64,000 bases of DNA from an uncultured Polaribacter sp. (GTDB lineage Bacteria > Bacteroidota > Bacteroidia > Flavobacteriales > Flavobacteriaceae), in contig NZ_CANLXV010000012.1 in NCBI RefSeq assembly GCF_947495205.1, forward strand, positions 57,897 through 121,896. The letters run 5' to 3'. The first letter of the stretch is position 1; the number at the start of each line of letters is the position of its first letter. This document shows positions 46,188 through 54,405 of this stretch, one piece after another. The notes below the pieces were generated by a model. It was given only the letters and a program-made list of their open reading frames with translations, searched no databases and was not told where the DNA came from. The translations under genes were made by a program, and so were the position numbers.

Positions 46188-47315
46188 TTACTTTTTAAAA
46201 GTTCTTCCTTTCCAATTATAATTAGTAAAAAGAGATTTTAAAACAATAAAAACACTAAAGAAAGGATATAAAATACTACTGATTAAATACCATTTTAAAA
46301 AAGATTTTTCATGTTTATAAAACTTTACAGTTGGCAAAAATAAGAGTACATCTACACTAATTTTTAAAACCAAAATTAAAAGAAAAAAACCAAAATTAAA
46401 TTTTAGAAAAAGGCTTAAAATAATGCTTAAATTCATCAAAAAAACCAAAAAACCAATAGCTTTTACAAGTGTAGATTTTAAATTACTTGTTTTTGCGGCC
46501 CATCGTATTCTTTGATGAATTAAATTTTTCCAAGTAGTAACAGGAAATGTAGTAACAATTGCATCTCTAGATTTTAAAAACTGAACAGCTTTTTTATCGG
46601 TATTTTTAAATTTTTCAAATAGAAAAATATCATCGCCACTAGCAATTGCATTATTGCCATTAAAACCATTCAGTTTTATAAATTCTTCTTTTTGGTACGC
46701 TAAATTTGCACCATTACATAAAAACGGAAAATGAAAGCCAAAACCACCAATTGTGCTGCCTTGTAAACTCATAAAATCTAGCAATTGAAACTGTTCAAGA
46801 AAAGTATCATTTACCTTATAATTTACAGGAGCAACCACCATTTTTGGTTTTTTTTCTACTATAAAATTATCTAATGTAGTAAGCCATTTTTTAGGTAAAA
46901 TACAATCTGCATCTGTAGTTACAATCCAATTGTGTTTTGCTTTAGAAATTGCAGTTGTAATGGCATCTTTTTTTGGTGAGTTAGATTGTCTTATGTTTTG
47001 TAATACACTAAATTTTAAGGCTTTTACATGTTTGTAAGCTTCAAAGTAATTATGAATAATTTCAACAGAAGCATCATTAGAATCATCATCAACAAAAATA
47101 AACTCAACTAAATTTAAGTTGTATTTTAATGCAGAAATAGATGCTAAAAGTATGGGTAAATTTTCGGCTTCATTTCTAAACGGCACAATTATAGAAAAAT
47201 TAGTTTGTGCAAGATTGCCGTTTGGTTTAAAAGCTTTTATTTTAATAAAACCAATAGTTAAAGCTATTATGAATAAAGCATAGCAAGAAAACAGAAAAAT
47301 AAAAATCCAAATCAT
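46188..47315 (-). CDS. membrane glycosyltransferase family 2
   Basis: An N-terminal membrane helix (residues about 3-25) leads into a GT2 domain with FSIIVPFRNEAENL, FVDDDSNDAS, TTDADC (the DxD that binds the metal-nucleotide) and the acceptor motif QRIRW (QxxRW type). Two or three C-terminal helices follow (about 285-370). This layout matches processive or ceramide/lipid-type GT2 enzymes that extrude or modify a lipid or polymer. The substrate is unknown. The start overlaps the end of the flippase-like gene by 4 bases, a sign of translational coupling. Confidence 0.88.
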   Translation of the reverse strand: MIWIFIFLFSCYALFIIALTIGFIKIKAFKPNGNLAQTNFSIIVPFRNEAENLPILLASISALKYNLNLVEFIFVDDDSNDASVEIIHNYFEAYKHVKALKFSVLQNIRQSNSPKKDAITTAISKAKHNWIVTTDADCILPKKWLTTLDNFIVEKKPKMVVAPVNYKVNDTFLEQFQLLDFMSLQGSTIGGFGFHFPFLCNGANLAYQKEEFIKLNGFNGNNAIASGDDIFLFEKFKNTDKKAVQFLKSRDAIVTTFPVTTWKNLIHQRIRWAAKTSNLKSTLVKAIGFLVFLMNLSIILSLFLKFNFGFFLLILVLKISVDVLLFLPTVKFYKHEKSFLKWYLISSILYPFFSVFIVLKSLFTNYNWKGRTFKK

Positions 47316-48271
47316 TTGGCTGTATTTGGTTTAAAAGTTAAAACAAAATAGCAGCCAAAAATGGCAGGAATTACAAAATTTAAAATCCACATTAAGGTGG
47401 TAATTGTTAAAATAGTCAACGCATCACTCTTAAAAAAACCGAACACAAAAAGCGCAACAGAACTTTTTAAAACCACATCAAATAAGGAAAGCATAGGAAT
47501 AAAAGAACTCATAAAGTAAATACTAGCAATGGCAGAAATTGCGTTTACATAACTCACATCAACCTTAAAAATAAACAATAAAAAGTAAAATTGATGCGCA
47601 AAAACAAGATAACGTGCAATAGATATCAAGTTAATTTTTAAGTGTTGTTGTAAATTTAAACCTACTTTAAAATCGCTTAAAAATGTTTGTTTTTTTACCA
47701 AGTACTTCCATAGAAAAAAACTACTCATAATTACTAAAACAACCACTATTAAAAGCTTAAAAAAATTAAATTTTTTTAAATTTATGGGTTGTGTATTTAA
47801 AAAGTAAAGCAGTCCAAAAACACCAAATAAACAAGTGGCAAAAAGCTGATGCAGGTTGCCAATTAAATTCAAATTCAAGATTTTTTTTCGAATATTTTTG
47901 TCAAAATAAAGTGCTTTTGCGCCATATTCACCAATTCTGTTGGGCGTAATTAAAGAAGTAGTTAAAGCAGCTAAACTTTGTTTTGTTGCCGTAAGAAAAG
48001 AAATTTTATGAATAAAAGTTACTAAAGTTTTCCATTTTATAATTTCTAAAAACCAATTAAAAAATGAAAAAAGGCTTAAAAAAACACAATTTTTAACTAA
48101 AAAAAGGTTGTTTTGTGTTGTTTTTAACTGTAAATCTGTTATTTTAAGTTGCTTGTTATTTTTCAATTTAAAATAAATAAAATAGGCACAACCAAATACA
48201 ATACTTAGTTTTATAAACAACCAAAAGAATTGTTTAGATTTGTAAGAAAGCGAATTGTACATGGCTTGCAA
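47312..48271 (-). CDS. LPG-synthase-TM / flippase-like integral membrane protein
   Basis: The 319-residue protein is nearly all membrane, with about eight helices. Conserved features of the lysylphosphatidylglycerol-synthase transmembrane family (UPF0104) are present: NWFLEIIKWKTL, the TPNRIGEYGAKALYF loop, and a C-terminal proline-containing helix pair. The soluble transferase domain of MprF is absent. Members are proposed lipid flippases or lipid modifiers. Coupled with the GT2 downstream, it may handle the glycolipid product of that enzyme, an inference from order only. It is divergent from ruvC. Confidence 0.82.
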   Translation of the reverse strand: MQAMYNSLSYKSKQFFWLFIKLSIVFGCAYFIYFKLKNNKQLKITDLQLKTTQNNLFLVKNCVFLSLFSFFNWFLEIIKWKTLVTFIHKISFLTATKQSLAALTTSLITPNRIGEYGAKALYFDKNIRKKILNLNLIGNLHQLFATCLFGVFGLLYFLNTQPINLKKFNFFKLLIVVVLVIMSSFFLWKYLVKKQTFLSDFKVGLNLQQHLKINLISIARYLVFAHQFYFLLFIFKVDVSYVNAISAIASIYFMSSFIPMLSLFDVVLKSSVALFVFGFFKSDALTILTITTLMWILNFVIPAIFGCYFVLTFKPNTAK

Positions 48272-48326
48272 AGTAATAAATAATCATCAGTAATAAAGCT
48301 GATAAACACAAAAACAATCTAAGATT

Positions 48327-48881
48327 GTGGCAATAGAAAAAATTATTTTAGGTATAGATCCTGGAACTACAATTATGGGTTTTGGCCTTATAAAAGTCAT
48401 TGGAAAAAAAATGGAATTCATTCAAATGAACGAATTAATTCTAAAAAAATACGATGACCATTATTTAAAATTAAAACTAATTTTTGAACGAACTATAGAA
48501 TTAATAGACACCTATAATCCTGATGAAATTGCTATTGAAGCACCTTTTTTTGGTAAAAATGTACAATCTATGTTAAAGTTGGGTAGAGCTCAAGGTGTTG
48601 CAATGGCTGCAGGTTTGTCTAGAGAAATACCTATTACAGAATATTTGCCAAAAAAAATTAAAATGGCAATTACAGGCAGTGGAAGTGCAAGTAAAGAGCA
48701 AGTAGCGCTAATGTTAAAATCTACTTTAAACTTAAAAACATTACCTAAAAATTTAGATGCAACAGATGGTTTGGCAGCTGCTGTTTGTCATTTTTACAAC
48801 TCTGGTAAAGTAGTTGGAGGCAAAAATTACACAGGTTGGGCAAGTTTTGTAAAACAAAATGAGAAGAGAGTTAAGAAGTGA
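48327..48881 (+). CDS. ruvC: crossover junction endodeoxyribonuclease RuvC
   Basis: 184 residues from a GTG start at 48327 (MAIEKIILGIDPGTT). The catalytic acidic residues are at D11 (GIDPG), E71 (AIEAPFF), D144 and D147 (LDATDGLAAA). It cleaves Holliday junctions with RuvAB in recombination and repair. The family glycine-rich segment VQSMLKLGRAQGVAMAAG is intact. No ruvA or ruvB lies nearby. Confidence 0.97.
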   Translation: MAIEKIILGIDPGTTIMGFGLIKVIGKKMEFIQMNELILKKYDDHYLKLKLIFERTIELIDTYNPDEIAIEAPFFGKNVQSMLKLGRAQGVAMAAGLSREIPITEYLPKKIKMAITGSGSASKEQVALMLKSTLNLKTLPKNLDATDGLAAAVCHFYNSGKVVGGKNYTGWASFVKQNEKRVKK

Positions 48882-48894
48882 TAGTTTAGTTTAA

Positions 48895-48960
48895 AGTTAG
48901 AGTTTATATTTACTGCAGTAAGAGTAGCAGTAGCAGTTCTAGTAGCAATCGTAGCTTGAA
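48895..48960 (+). repeat. imperfect GTAGCA-type simple repeat upstream of the four-helix-bundle gene
   Basis: Between ruvC and the next gene the sequence drifts through repeats of AGTAGCAG (agagtagcagtagcagttctagtagcaatcgtagc in 48920-48955, described here by its unit). It is unlike neighbouring intergenic DNA, which is plain A/T-rich. Confidence 0.6.
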
Positions 48961-48975
48961 TTCAAAATATTAATT

Positions 48976-49341
48976 ATGAGTTTTACAGATTTATTAGCAT
49001 TTAAAAAATCATTTACTTTGGCAATGGACATTTTTGAGATTTCTAAATCTTTTCCAAAAGAAGAAAAATATGCTTTAATTGATCAAATAAAAAGGTCTTT
49101 TAGAATTGTATCAGCTAATATTTCCGAGGCTTGCAGAAAAAGAAGGTTTCCCAAACATTTTATAAGTAAGTTTACAGATTCTGATGCTGAAAATTCAGAA
49201 ACATATACATGGCTTTTATTTTCTCTAGAATGTAAATACATAGATAAAGATACTTGTAATAAATTATCTAAAGAAAATTTAGAAATTGGCAAACTAATAC
49301 ATTATATGATAAACAATCCAGGTAAATTTGGAGCAGTATAA
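48976..49341 (+). CDS. four-helix-bundle protein (23S rRNA IVS-type)
   Basis: 121 residues, helical throughout, matching the four-helix-bundle family once called S23: an N-terminal FTDLLAFKKSFTLAMDIF, then FPKEEKYALIDQIKRSFRIVSANISEAC, KRRFPKHFISKFTDSDAENSETYTWLLFSLEC and a final helix. Relatives are encoded in intervening sequences of 23S rRNA genes or stand alone in Bacteroidota. The role is unknown; nucleic-acid binding has been suggested from the basic surface. Simple repeats on both sides hint that it was inserted between ruvC and hemW as a unit. Confidence 0.85.
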   Translation: MSFTDLLAFKKSFTLAMDIFEISKSFPKEEKYALIDQIKRSFRIVSANISEACRKRRFPKHFISKFTDSDAENSETYTWLLFSLECKYIDKDTCNKLSKENLEIGKLIHYMINNPGKFGAV

Positions 49342-49372
49342 ACTGAAAAACTGTTACTGAAACTGAAAACTA
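49342..49372 (+). repeat. ACTGAAA-type simple repeat after the four-helix-bundle gene
   Basis: A 30-base stretch made of three variants of the unit ACTGAAA/ACTGTTA lies between this gene's stop and the hemW start. It is the right-hand partner of the repeat at 48895-48960, though with a different unit. Confidence 0.6.
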
Positions 49373-49374
49373 TT

Positions 49375-50502
49375 ATGGGAGCACTTTACATTCATATACC
49401 TTTTTGTAAACAGGCATGTTTTTATTGCGATTTTCATTTTTCTACTTCTTTAAAAAAGAAAGAAGACATGATTGCTAGTTTGATGAAAGAAATAGCATTA
49501 AGAAAAAACGAACTCGAAAACACAATTGTTGAAACAATTTATTTTGGCGGAGGAACACCATCTGTTTTAACTACCGCTGAAATTCAGTTTTTAATTAACG
49601 CAGTTTATTCTAATTTTGAAGTTGTAAAAAATCCAGAAATTACTTTAGAGGCCAATCCAGATGATTTGTCTGAAGAAAAAATTATTGCACTTTCAAAATC
49701 GCCCATAAATAGATTAAGTATTGGTATTCAATCTTTTTTTGAGAAAGATTTAAAATTGATGAATCGTGCACACAATGCAAACGAAGCTAAAAAATGTTTG
49801 GAAATTGCAACACAATATTTTACCAACATTTCTTTAGATTTAATTTATGGAATACCAGATTGTACAAATTTAGAATGGCGAAAAAATATACAAACGGCAT
49901 TAGATTTTGGTATTGCTCATATTTCTAGTTATGCTTTAACTGTAGAGCCAAAAACAGCTCTAGAAAGTTTAATAGCCAAAGGGAAAATAAAAAACGTAAA
50001 CGAAGAAAAAGCGCAAGAACAGTTTTATATTTTATTAGAAGAATTAGAAAAAGCAAACTTTATACATTATGAATTGTCTAATTTTGGTAAAGCGGGTTTT
50101 TTTAGTAAAAATAATTCATCTTATTGGTTAGGTAAGCCTTATTTGGGCATTGGCCCTTCTGCACATTCTTTTAATGGAAAACAACGCAGTTGGAATGTTA
50201 GAAATAATGCCATTTACATTAAAGAAATAGCTCAGAATAAATTACCTTTAGAGGTAGAAAACTTATCTGAAACAGATAGGTATAATGAATATGTAATGAC
50301 GGGTTTACGCACCATTTGGGGAGTTTCCTTGGAAAAGATAAGCGTAGATTTTGGAGAAAAATACATACATTATTTAAAGAAAATAACTAAAAAATATATA
50401 AACCAAGAATTGTTGTTTATTGAAAACAATATTTTAAAAACAACTGTAAAAGGTAAATTCTTGGCAGACGGTATTGCAGCTGATTTATTTATGTTGGAAT
50501 AA
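49375..50502 (+). CDS. hemW: radical SAM heme chaperone HemW
   Basis: The radical-SAM cluster motif is C11-x3-C15-x2-C18 with an additional phenylalanine-rich CDFHF, followed by TIYFGGGTPSVL, ITLEANPDDL, RLSIGIQSFF, SLDLIYGIPDC and the HemW-specific YELSNFGKAG and SYWLGKPYLGIGPSAHSF. The first Cys comes in the CKQACFYCD arrangement of HemW rather than the extra Cys of HemN. It is 375 residues, cytoplasmic, and delivers heme to partner proteins; annotated in older work as coproporphyrinogen III oxidase. Confidence 0.93.
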   Translation: MGALYIHIPFCKQACFYCDFHFSTSLKKKEDMIASLMKEIALRKNELENTIVETIYFGGGTPSVLTTAEIQFLINAVYSNFEVVKNPEITLEANPDDLSEEKIIALSKSPINRLSIGIQSFFEKDLKLMNRAHNANEAKKCLEIATQYFTNISLDLIYGIPDCTNLEWRKNIQTALDFGIAHISSYALTVEPKTALESLIAKGKIKNVNEEKAQEQFYILLEELEKANFIHYELSNFGKAGFFSKNNSSYWLGKPYLGIGPSAHSFNGKQRSWNVRNNAIYIKEIAQNKLPLEVENLSETDRYNEYVMTGLRTIWGVSLEKISVDFGEKYIHYLKKITKKYINQELLFIENNILKTTVKGKFLADGIAADLFMLE

Positions 50503-50555
50503 ACAGCAGCAAAGCGTAAAATAATTAAAAAGATACTGAAATAAGTGCAGCATAT

Positions 50556-51305
50556 ATGAAAGCAATTGTAGAATACAACTCTAGAAAAATAACCGTAAAT
50601 ATTTCTAAACCAATAGATATTTCTATACCAGTAAACCCTAAAAAACAAAACGTAAATGCATGGTATACTAAGGCACCAGAAATTTCTGCAGAAACGCAAG
50701 AAGGTTATGAAATTAGTGTAGCAAATGGTGCTGTTGTAAATTTTAATAACATTCATTTTAACCCACATTCTCATATTACACATACAGAATGTGTTGGGCA
50801 TATTACAAAAGAAGTACACTCTGTAAATAAAAATTTAAAATATTTTATTTTTTTGGCAGAAGTGGTAACTATTGCACCGTTGTTTCATAATGGAGATTTT
50901 TTAATAGGAGTAAAACAGTTAAAAACGGCGTTAAAAAATAAAAAAAGAGATGCCATTGTTATTCGTACTTTACCAAATTTAGAAGATAAAAAAAGTACAG
51001 ATTATTCCAATACAAACCCTACGTATTTGTCTGAAAAAGCAGCTGTTTATTTAAGAGAAAAAGGAATTAAGCATTTGTTAATTGATTTACCTTCTGTAGA
51101 TAAAGAAAAAGATGATGGTAGATTATTATCTCATAATGCCTTTTGGAATACAGCAGGAAAAGTAAGAATGGATGCTACCATTACAGAATTAATTTATGTA
51201 CCTAATGAGGTAGAAGATGGTGAGTATCTCTTAAATTTAATGATAGCACCTTTTGAGAATGATGCAACACCAAGTAAACCTGTATTGTACGAAATAGAGA
51301 AGTAG
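50556..51305 (+). CDS. cyclase / kynurenine-formamidase-like hydrolase
   Basis: 249 residues with the metal-binding pattern of the cyclase family (HSHITHTECVGH, residues about 71-82), followed by VVTIAPLFHNGDF and a core of alternating strands. The usual HxGTHxDxPxH is changed to HSHITHTECVGH, so several positions differ from kynurenine formamidases. A hydrolase of a cyclic amide or ester is likely; the substrate is unknown. No tryptophan-degradation genes lie nearby. It is on the same strand as hemW with a 53-base gap. Confidence 0.75.
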   Translation: MKAIVEYNSRKITVNISKPIDISIPVNPKKQNVNAWYTKAPEISAETQEGYEISVANGAVVNFNNIHFNPHSHITHTECVGHITKEVHSVNKNLKYFIFLAEVVTIAPLFHNGDFLIGVKQLKTALKNKKRDAIVIRTLPNLEDKKSTDYSNTNPTYLSEKAAVYLREKGIKHLLIDLPSVDKEKDDGRLLSHNAFWNTAGKVRMDATITELIYVPNEVEDGEYLLNLMIAPFENDATPSKPVLYEIEK

Positions 51306-51379
51306 TAACTTTATTAGTGCTGGATTTTTGGTGAAATATTTTTTTTTTGCTTTAAAATTTCACGAAGGTTTAAGTACAA

Positions 51380-52363
51380 CTAAAACCATTTTTTACGTTT
51401 AAAATACCAAATAGCAGCAACAGTAATTACAAACATAATTGCTAGTAGTATAAAATACCCGTATTTCCAATTCAGTTCTGGAATGTTGGTGAAATTCATT
51501 CCGTAAATTCCCGCTAAAAAAGTTAACGGAATAAAAATTACAGACAATATGGTAAGGGTTTTCATTACCTCATTTAAACGATGTCCTTGAATACTGAATA
51601 TTAAATTTATTTTACTTTCTAATTCTTGCAATTCAAAATCTATGTTAGAAATTAAATGATTGGTTTCTTCTTTAATTTCGCTAAAGTATTTAATATCAAA
51701 ATTATCAATTTCAATTTTTTCTAGTTTTACGATAGTATTCATTAAACCTAAAGCAGCTTTTTTAAAATCGAATAATTCTTGTTTTCTATGTTCTACGGCT
51801 GCTGTAAATGCTGGTGTTGGCTTTATTTGTGATGCATTTAAACGGTCTGCACTTAATGCTGCATTTTGTTGGTAAGTATCTTGGTAATTATCTACAATAG
51901 ATTCTAAAATTAGAAATAGAAGATAATCGGTTTTTTTTCTTCTTACAATGCCTTTGTTATTTTCTAATCGTTCTCTAATCCAATTAAAATAATCTCCATT
52001 TTTTTCTTGAATGCTCCACAAATAACTAGAACTTACTAAAAAAATCATTTGCTCATAGTTAAGCGTTTTATCTGTGGTTACTAATATTTTTGTAGATATA
52101 AATACCACATCATCTAGTAAAATAACTTTGTTTTGATGCTCTTTATCATTAAAAAGTTTTAATAAAAAATCATCTAAAGTATTCTGAGAAACAATTTTTT
52201 TAAAGATGGTTTCATAGCTGTTGCCATAGGTGTTTATCCAATCTATAGTTGTTGTTTTGTTAGAGATAATTATGTCAGAAAGTTGATTGTAATCTGTTTT
52301 GTTATACGTTTCTTTGGAATAACTAATAAGGTTTGTGTTCTTTAAAAAATCATTTTCTGTCAT
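51380..52363 (-). CDS. corA: CorA family magnesium/cobalt transporter
   Basis: The last 60 residues carry the two membrane helices, with the selectivity motif YGMNFTN (GMN at 288-290) at the end of the first and a basic tail (KRKKWF). The long helical cytoplasmic domain (residues 1-265) includes the stalk (LNEVMKTLTILSVIFIPLTFLAGIYGMN). 327 residues is typical. It forms a pentameric channel for Mg2+ uptake in the inner membrane. Confidence 0.92.
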   Translation of the reverse strand: MTENDFLKNTNLISYSKETYNKTDYNQLSDIIISNKTTTIDWINTYGNSYETIFKKIVSQNTLDDFLLKLFNDKEHQNKVILLDDVVFISTKILVTTDKTLNYEQMIFLVSSSYLWSIQEKNGDYFNWIRERLENNKGIVRRKKTDYLLFLILESIVDNYQDTYQQNAALSADRLNASQIKPTPAFTAAVEHRKQELFDFKKAALGLMNTIVKLEKIEIDNFDIKYFSEIKEETNHLISNIDFELQELESKINLIFSIQGHRLNEVMKTLTILSVIFIPLTFLAGIYGMNFTNIPELNWKYGYFILLAIMFVITVAAIWYFKRKKWF

Positions 52364-52432
52364 AAAAATAGTTGTAAATTTACTGGATAAAGATACTTTT
52401 TTTAATACTATTAAAAAGATTTATTTTAGCTG

Positions 52433-52801
52433 ATGAACATAGCACAACTTAGAGATTTTTGCATCAACAAAAAAGGAGTTACAGAGCATTTTCCTTTTGA
52501 TAATACAACACTAGTTTTTAAAGTGATGGACAAAATGTTTGCCCTAACTAATTTAAGTAAATGGGAGCAAGGTGAAGCAAGTATCAATTTAAAATGTAAT
52601 CCAGAAAAAGCTTTAGAATTGCGAGAAATTTACGAAGGTGTAAAGCCAGGTTTTCACATGAATAAAAAACATTGGAACACGCTTGCAATAAATACAAGTG
52701 ATGTTTCTGATGATTTGGTTTTTCAACTTGTGGGCCATTCTTATAATTTGGTAGTAAGTGGTTTAGCTAAAAAAGTAAAAATTGAATTGGCAAATTTGTA
52801 A
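52433..52801 (+). CDS. MmcQ/YjbR family protein
   Basis: 122 residues with the YjbR fold: MNIAQLRDFCINKKGVTEHFPFD at the start, LVFKVMDKMFALTNLS, INLKCNPEKALELRE, GVKPGFHMNKKHWNTL, and LVGHSYNLVVSGLAKK at the end. The family is thought to bind DNA, but there is little direct evidence. It ends one base before the start of the folate gene, so the two are likely cotranscribed. Confidence 0.88.
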   Translation: MNIAQLRDFCINKKGVTEHFPFDNTTLVFKVMDKMFALTNLSKWEQGEASINLKCNPEKALELREIYEGVKPGFHMNKKHWNTLAINTSDVSDDLVFQLVGHSYNLVVSGLAKKVKIELANL

Positions 52802-52802
52802 G

Positions 52803-53351
52803 ATGGATAAGACAGCACTTAGAAAAATTTATAAACATAAAAGGCAAGGTTTGTCTTTGCTTAAAATAAGTGAATTACAAGAAAGTATTTATCAACAAAT
52901 TTATGCATTAGATCTTTCTTCAATTGAAACCATTCATATTTTTTTATCGTTAGAAAAGTTTAAAGAAATAGATACACAACCCATTATTAACTTCTTTAGA
53001 GCAAAAAAAAAGAAGATTGTAGTTTCTAAAAGTGATTTTAATTCAAATACATTAACACATTTTTATTTAGAAGAAAATACTAAAATAGAGCTAAATGCAT
53101 ACGGCATTCCAGAGCCAGTAAATGCAGTAAAAGTTTCTGAGAAAATATTAGATTTAGTTTTTGTACCGCTTTTAATTTCTGATGAAAATAATTATAGAGT
53201 AGGTTATGGCAAAGGTTTTTATGATCGTTTTTTATCAAATTGTAGAAAAGATTGTAAAACAATTGGCTTAAATTTTTTTACACCAATTTCTAAAATCAAA
53301 GACCTAAACGCATTTGATGTTCCTTTGGATAAAGTTTTTTATCCAAAATAA
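52803..53351 (+). CDS. 5-formyltetrahydrofolate cyclo-ligase
   Basis: From the ATG at 52803 (MDKTALRKIYKHKR) the protein is 182 residues. The ATP/substrate signature GYGKGFYDRFL lies near residue 140, and LVFVPLLISDENNYRVGYGKG precedes it, as in the family. It converts 5-formyl-THF to 5,10-methenyl-THF with ATP. The alternative ATG at 52782 lies inside the previous gene and would add seven unlike residues. Confidence 0.93.
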   Translation: MDKTALRKIYKHKRQGLSLLKISELQESIYQQIYALDLSSIETIHIFLSLEKFKEIDTQPIINFFRAKKKKIVVSKSDFNSNTLTHFYLEENTKIELNAYGIPEPVNAVKVSEKILDLVFVPLLISDENNYRVGYGKGFYDRFLSNCRKDCKTIGLNFFTPISKIKDLNAFDVPLDKVFYPK

Positions 53352-53372
53352 AATTTTGTTCTTTTGGTATCA

Positions 53373-53537
53373 TTAGTTTCCAATTTCATTCATGGTATTT
53401 ACATCGTATAAACGCCCATTTACCATAGTGTAAATTACAGGATTTGAGTTTTTAATATCTTCCAACGGATTTTTATCCATAACAATTAAATCTGCTAATT
53501 TACCTGGTTTTAAAGGTGATTCTTTCTTAAGGAACAT
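53373..53537 (-). pseudogene. amidohydrolase C-terminal remnant
   Basis: About 50 residues (KPGKLADLIVMDKNPLEDI and then VIYTMVNGRLYDVNTMNEIGN) match the final beta-sandwich part of amidohydrolase-superfamily enzymes. The upstream part is missing: the frame continues with unrelated sequence into the end of the M23 peptidase gene. Without the TIM barrel it cannot be active. It looks like the leftover of a deletion that removed the rest of a large amidohydrolase gene. Confidence 0.75.
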
Positions 53538-53566
53538 CTGTTTTTGAAACTTGTACGTTTTAATTA

Positions 53567-54325
53567 TTAGAATCCTTCTAACTGAAACAGCAAATTTGGG
53601 TTTGGGCAAATCGTTTTCCAAATAGCAACTTCACTTTCAAAAGCAACCCCAGGAAAATCGTTTTTATAATCTAACAACGTTAGCATTACTTGAAAATGTA
53701 AATGTGGTGCCCAATCTCCGTTTTCTTTGGCGTCTGCTAAAATTGCAATTTGTTGGTCTTTTTTAATAAAATCTCCTATTTTGTGTTTAAAAACACTAGC
53801 AACCGTATTATGACCGTACAATGTGTAGAAACTAAAATTTGTAAAAGTGTGTTTTAAAATAATTACACCACCATAACCTTTATGTTGGTTATTGTTTGCA
53901 ATACCTACAACTTGCCCATTTAAAAAAGCATGTACTGGCGTTGCTTCTGGTAACCAAAAATCTACACCCAAATGCGTATTTCTTCTATCTACTGTGCCTT
54001 CTATTTCTCTAAGGTATAAGTTAGAGGTGTATAAGGCTCTTTTTTCTAAATAGCCACCTGTAATAATTTTATTAGGAACTTGTTTTTGTAAGGCATCAAT
54101 TTTACGTTGAAAAAAAGGAATGTTATTAAATTCTTCAATTCCGCCAATAAAATTTGTAGTTGTACTTAAATCTATTGGGTGTGCAGCTGTTCTTTTTACA
54201 GTGGGAAATAAACTTTTTAAAGAAAATTTATTTTGTGTAGCCCAATTTTTAAAGACGTTAAAATTTACATGATTTACAAAACCGTACTTGTTTTTAAAAT
54301 CTTGATGTGCCTTAGTTAATTTCAT
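53567..54325 (-). CDS. M23 (LytM-type) metallopeptidase domain protein
   Basis: The C-terminal half is an M23 domain with all zinc and catalytic residues: HLGVD (H118, D122), YTLYGH (H172) and HLHF (H208, H210). It would cut cross-bridge or stem peptides of peptidoglycan. The first 115 residues are not recognised. No signal peptide is seen at the N-terminus (MKLTKAHQDFKNKYG), so it is either intracellular or exported in an unusual way. Its 3' end runs up against a relic amidohydrolase tail at 53373-53537, so its own C-terminus (NPNLLFQLEGF) may be newly made by a deletion. Confidence 0.82.
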   Translation of the reverse strand: MKLTKAHQDFKNKYGFVNHVNFNVFKNWATQNKFSLKSLFPTVKRTAAHPIDLSTTTNFIGGIEEFNNIPFFQRKIDALQKQVPNKIITGGYLEKRALYTSNLYLREIEGTVDRRNTHLGVDFWLPEATPVHAFLNGQVVGIANNNQHKGYGGVIILKHTFTNFSFYTLYGHNTVASVFKHKIGDFIKKDQQIAILADAKENGDWAPHLHFQVMLTLLDYKNDFPGVAFESEVAIWKTICPNPNLLFQLEGF

Positions 54326-54405
54326 AAATTAAAAATAATATATTCTTTACAAATTGCACTTTTTACAAATGTTATTCTTTGTAAATTTGTGTTAAAATAT
54401 AAGTT

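Noticed and set aside
50370..50819. Cys/Phe/Tyr-rich minus-strand frame across the hemW-cyclase junction
   Set aside because: Composition is that of antisense to Lys/Asn-rich coding DNA; it overlaps two well-supported genes.
54382..54389. TAAATTTG before ade as promoter
   Set aside because: The -7 match is good but the nearest TTG is 25 bases away and the region is so A/T-rich that chance matches are likely.
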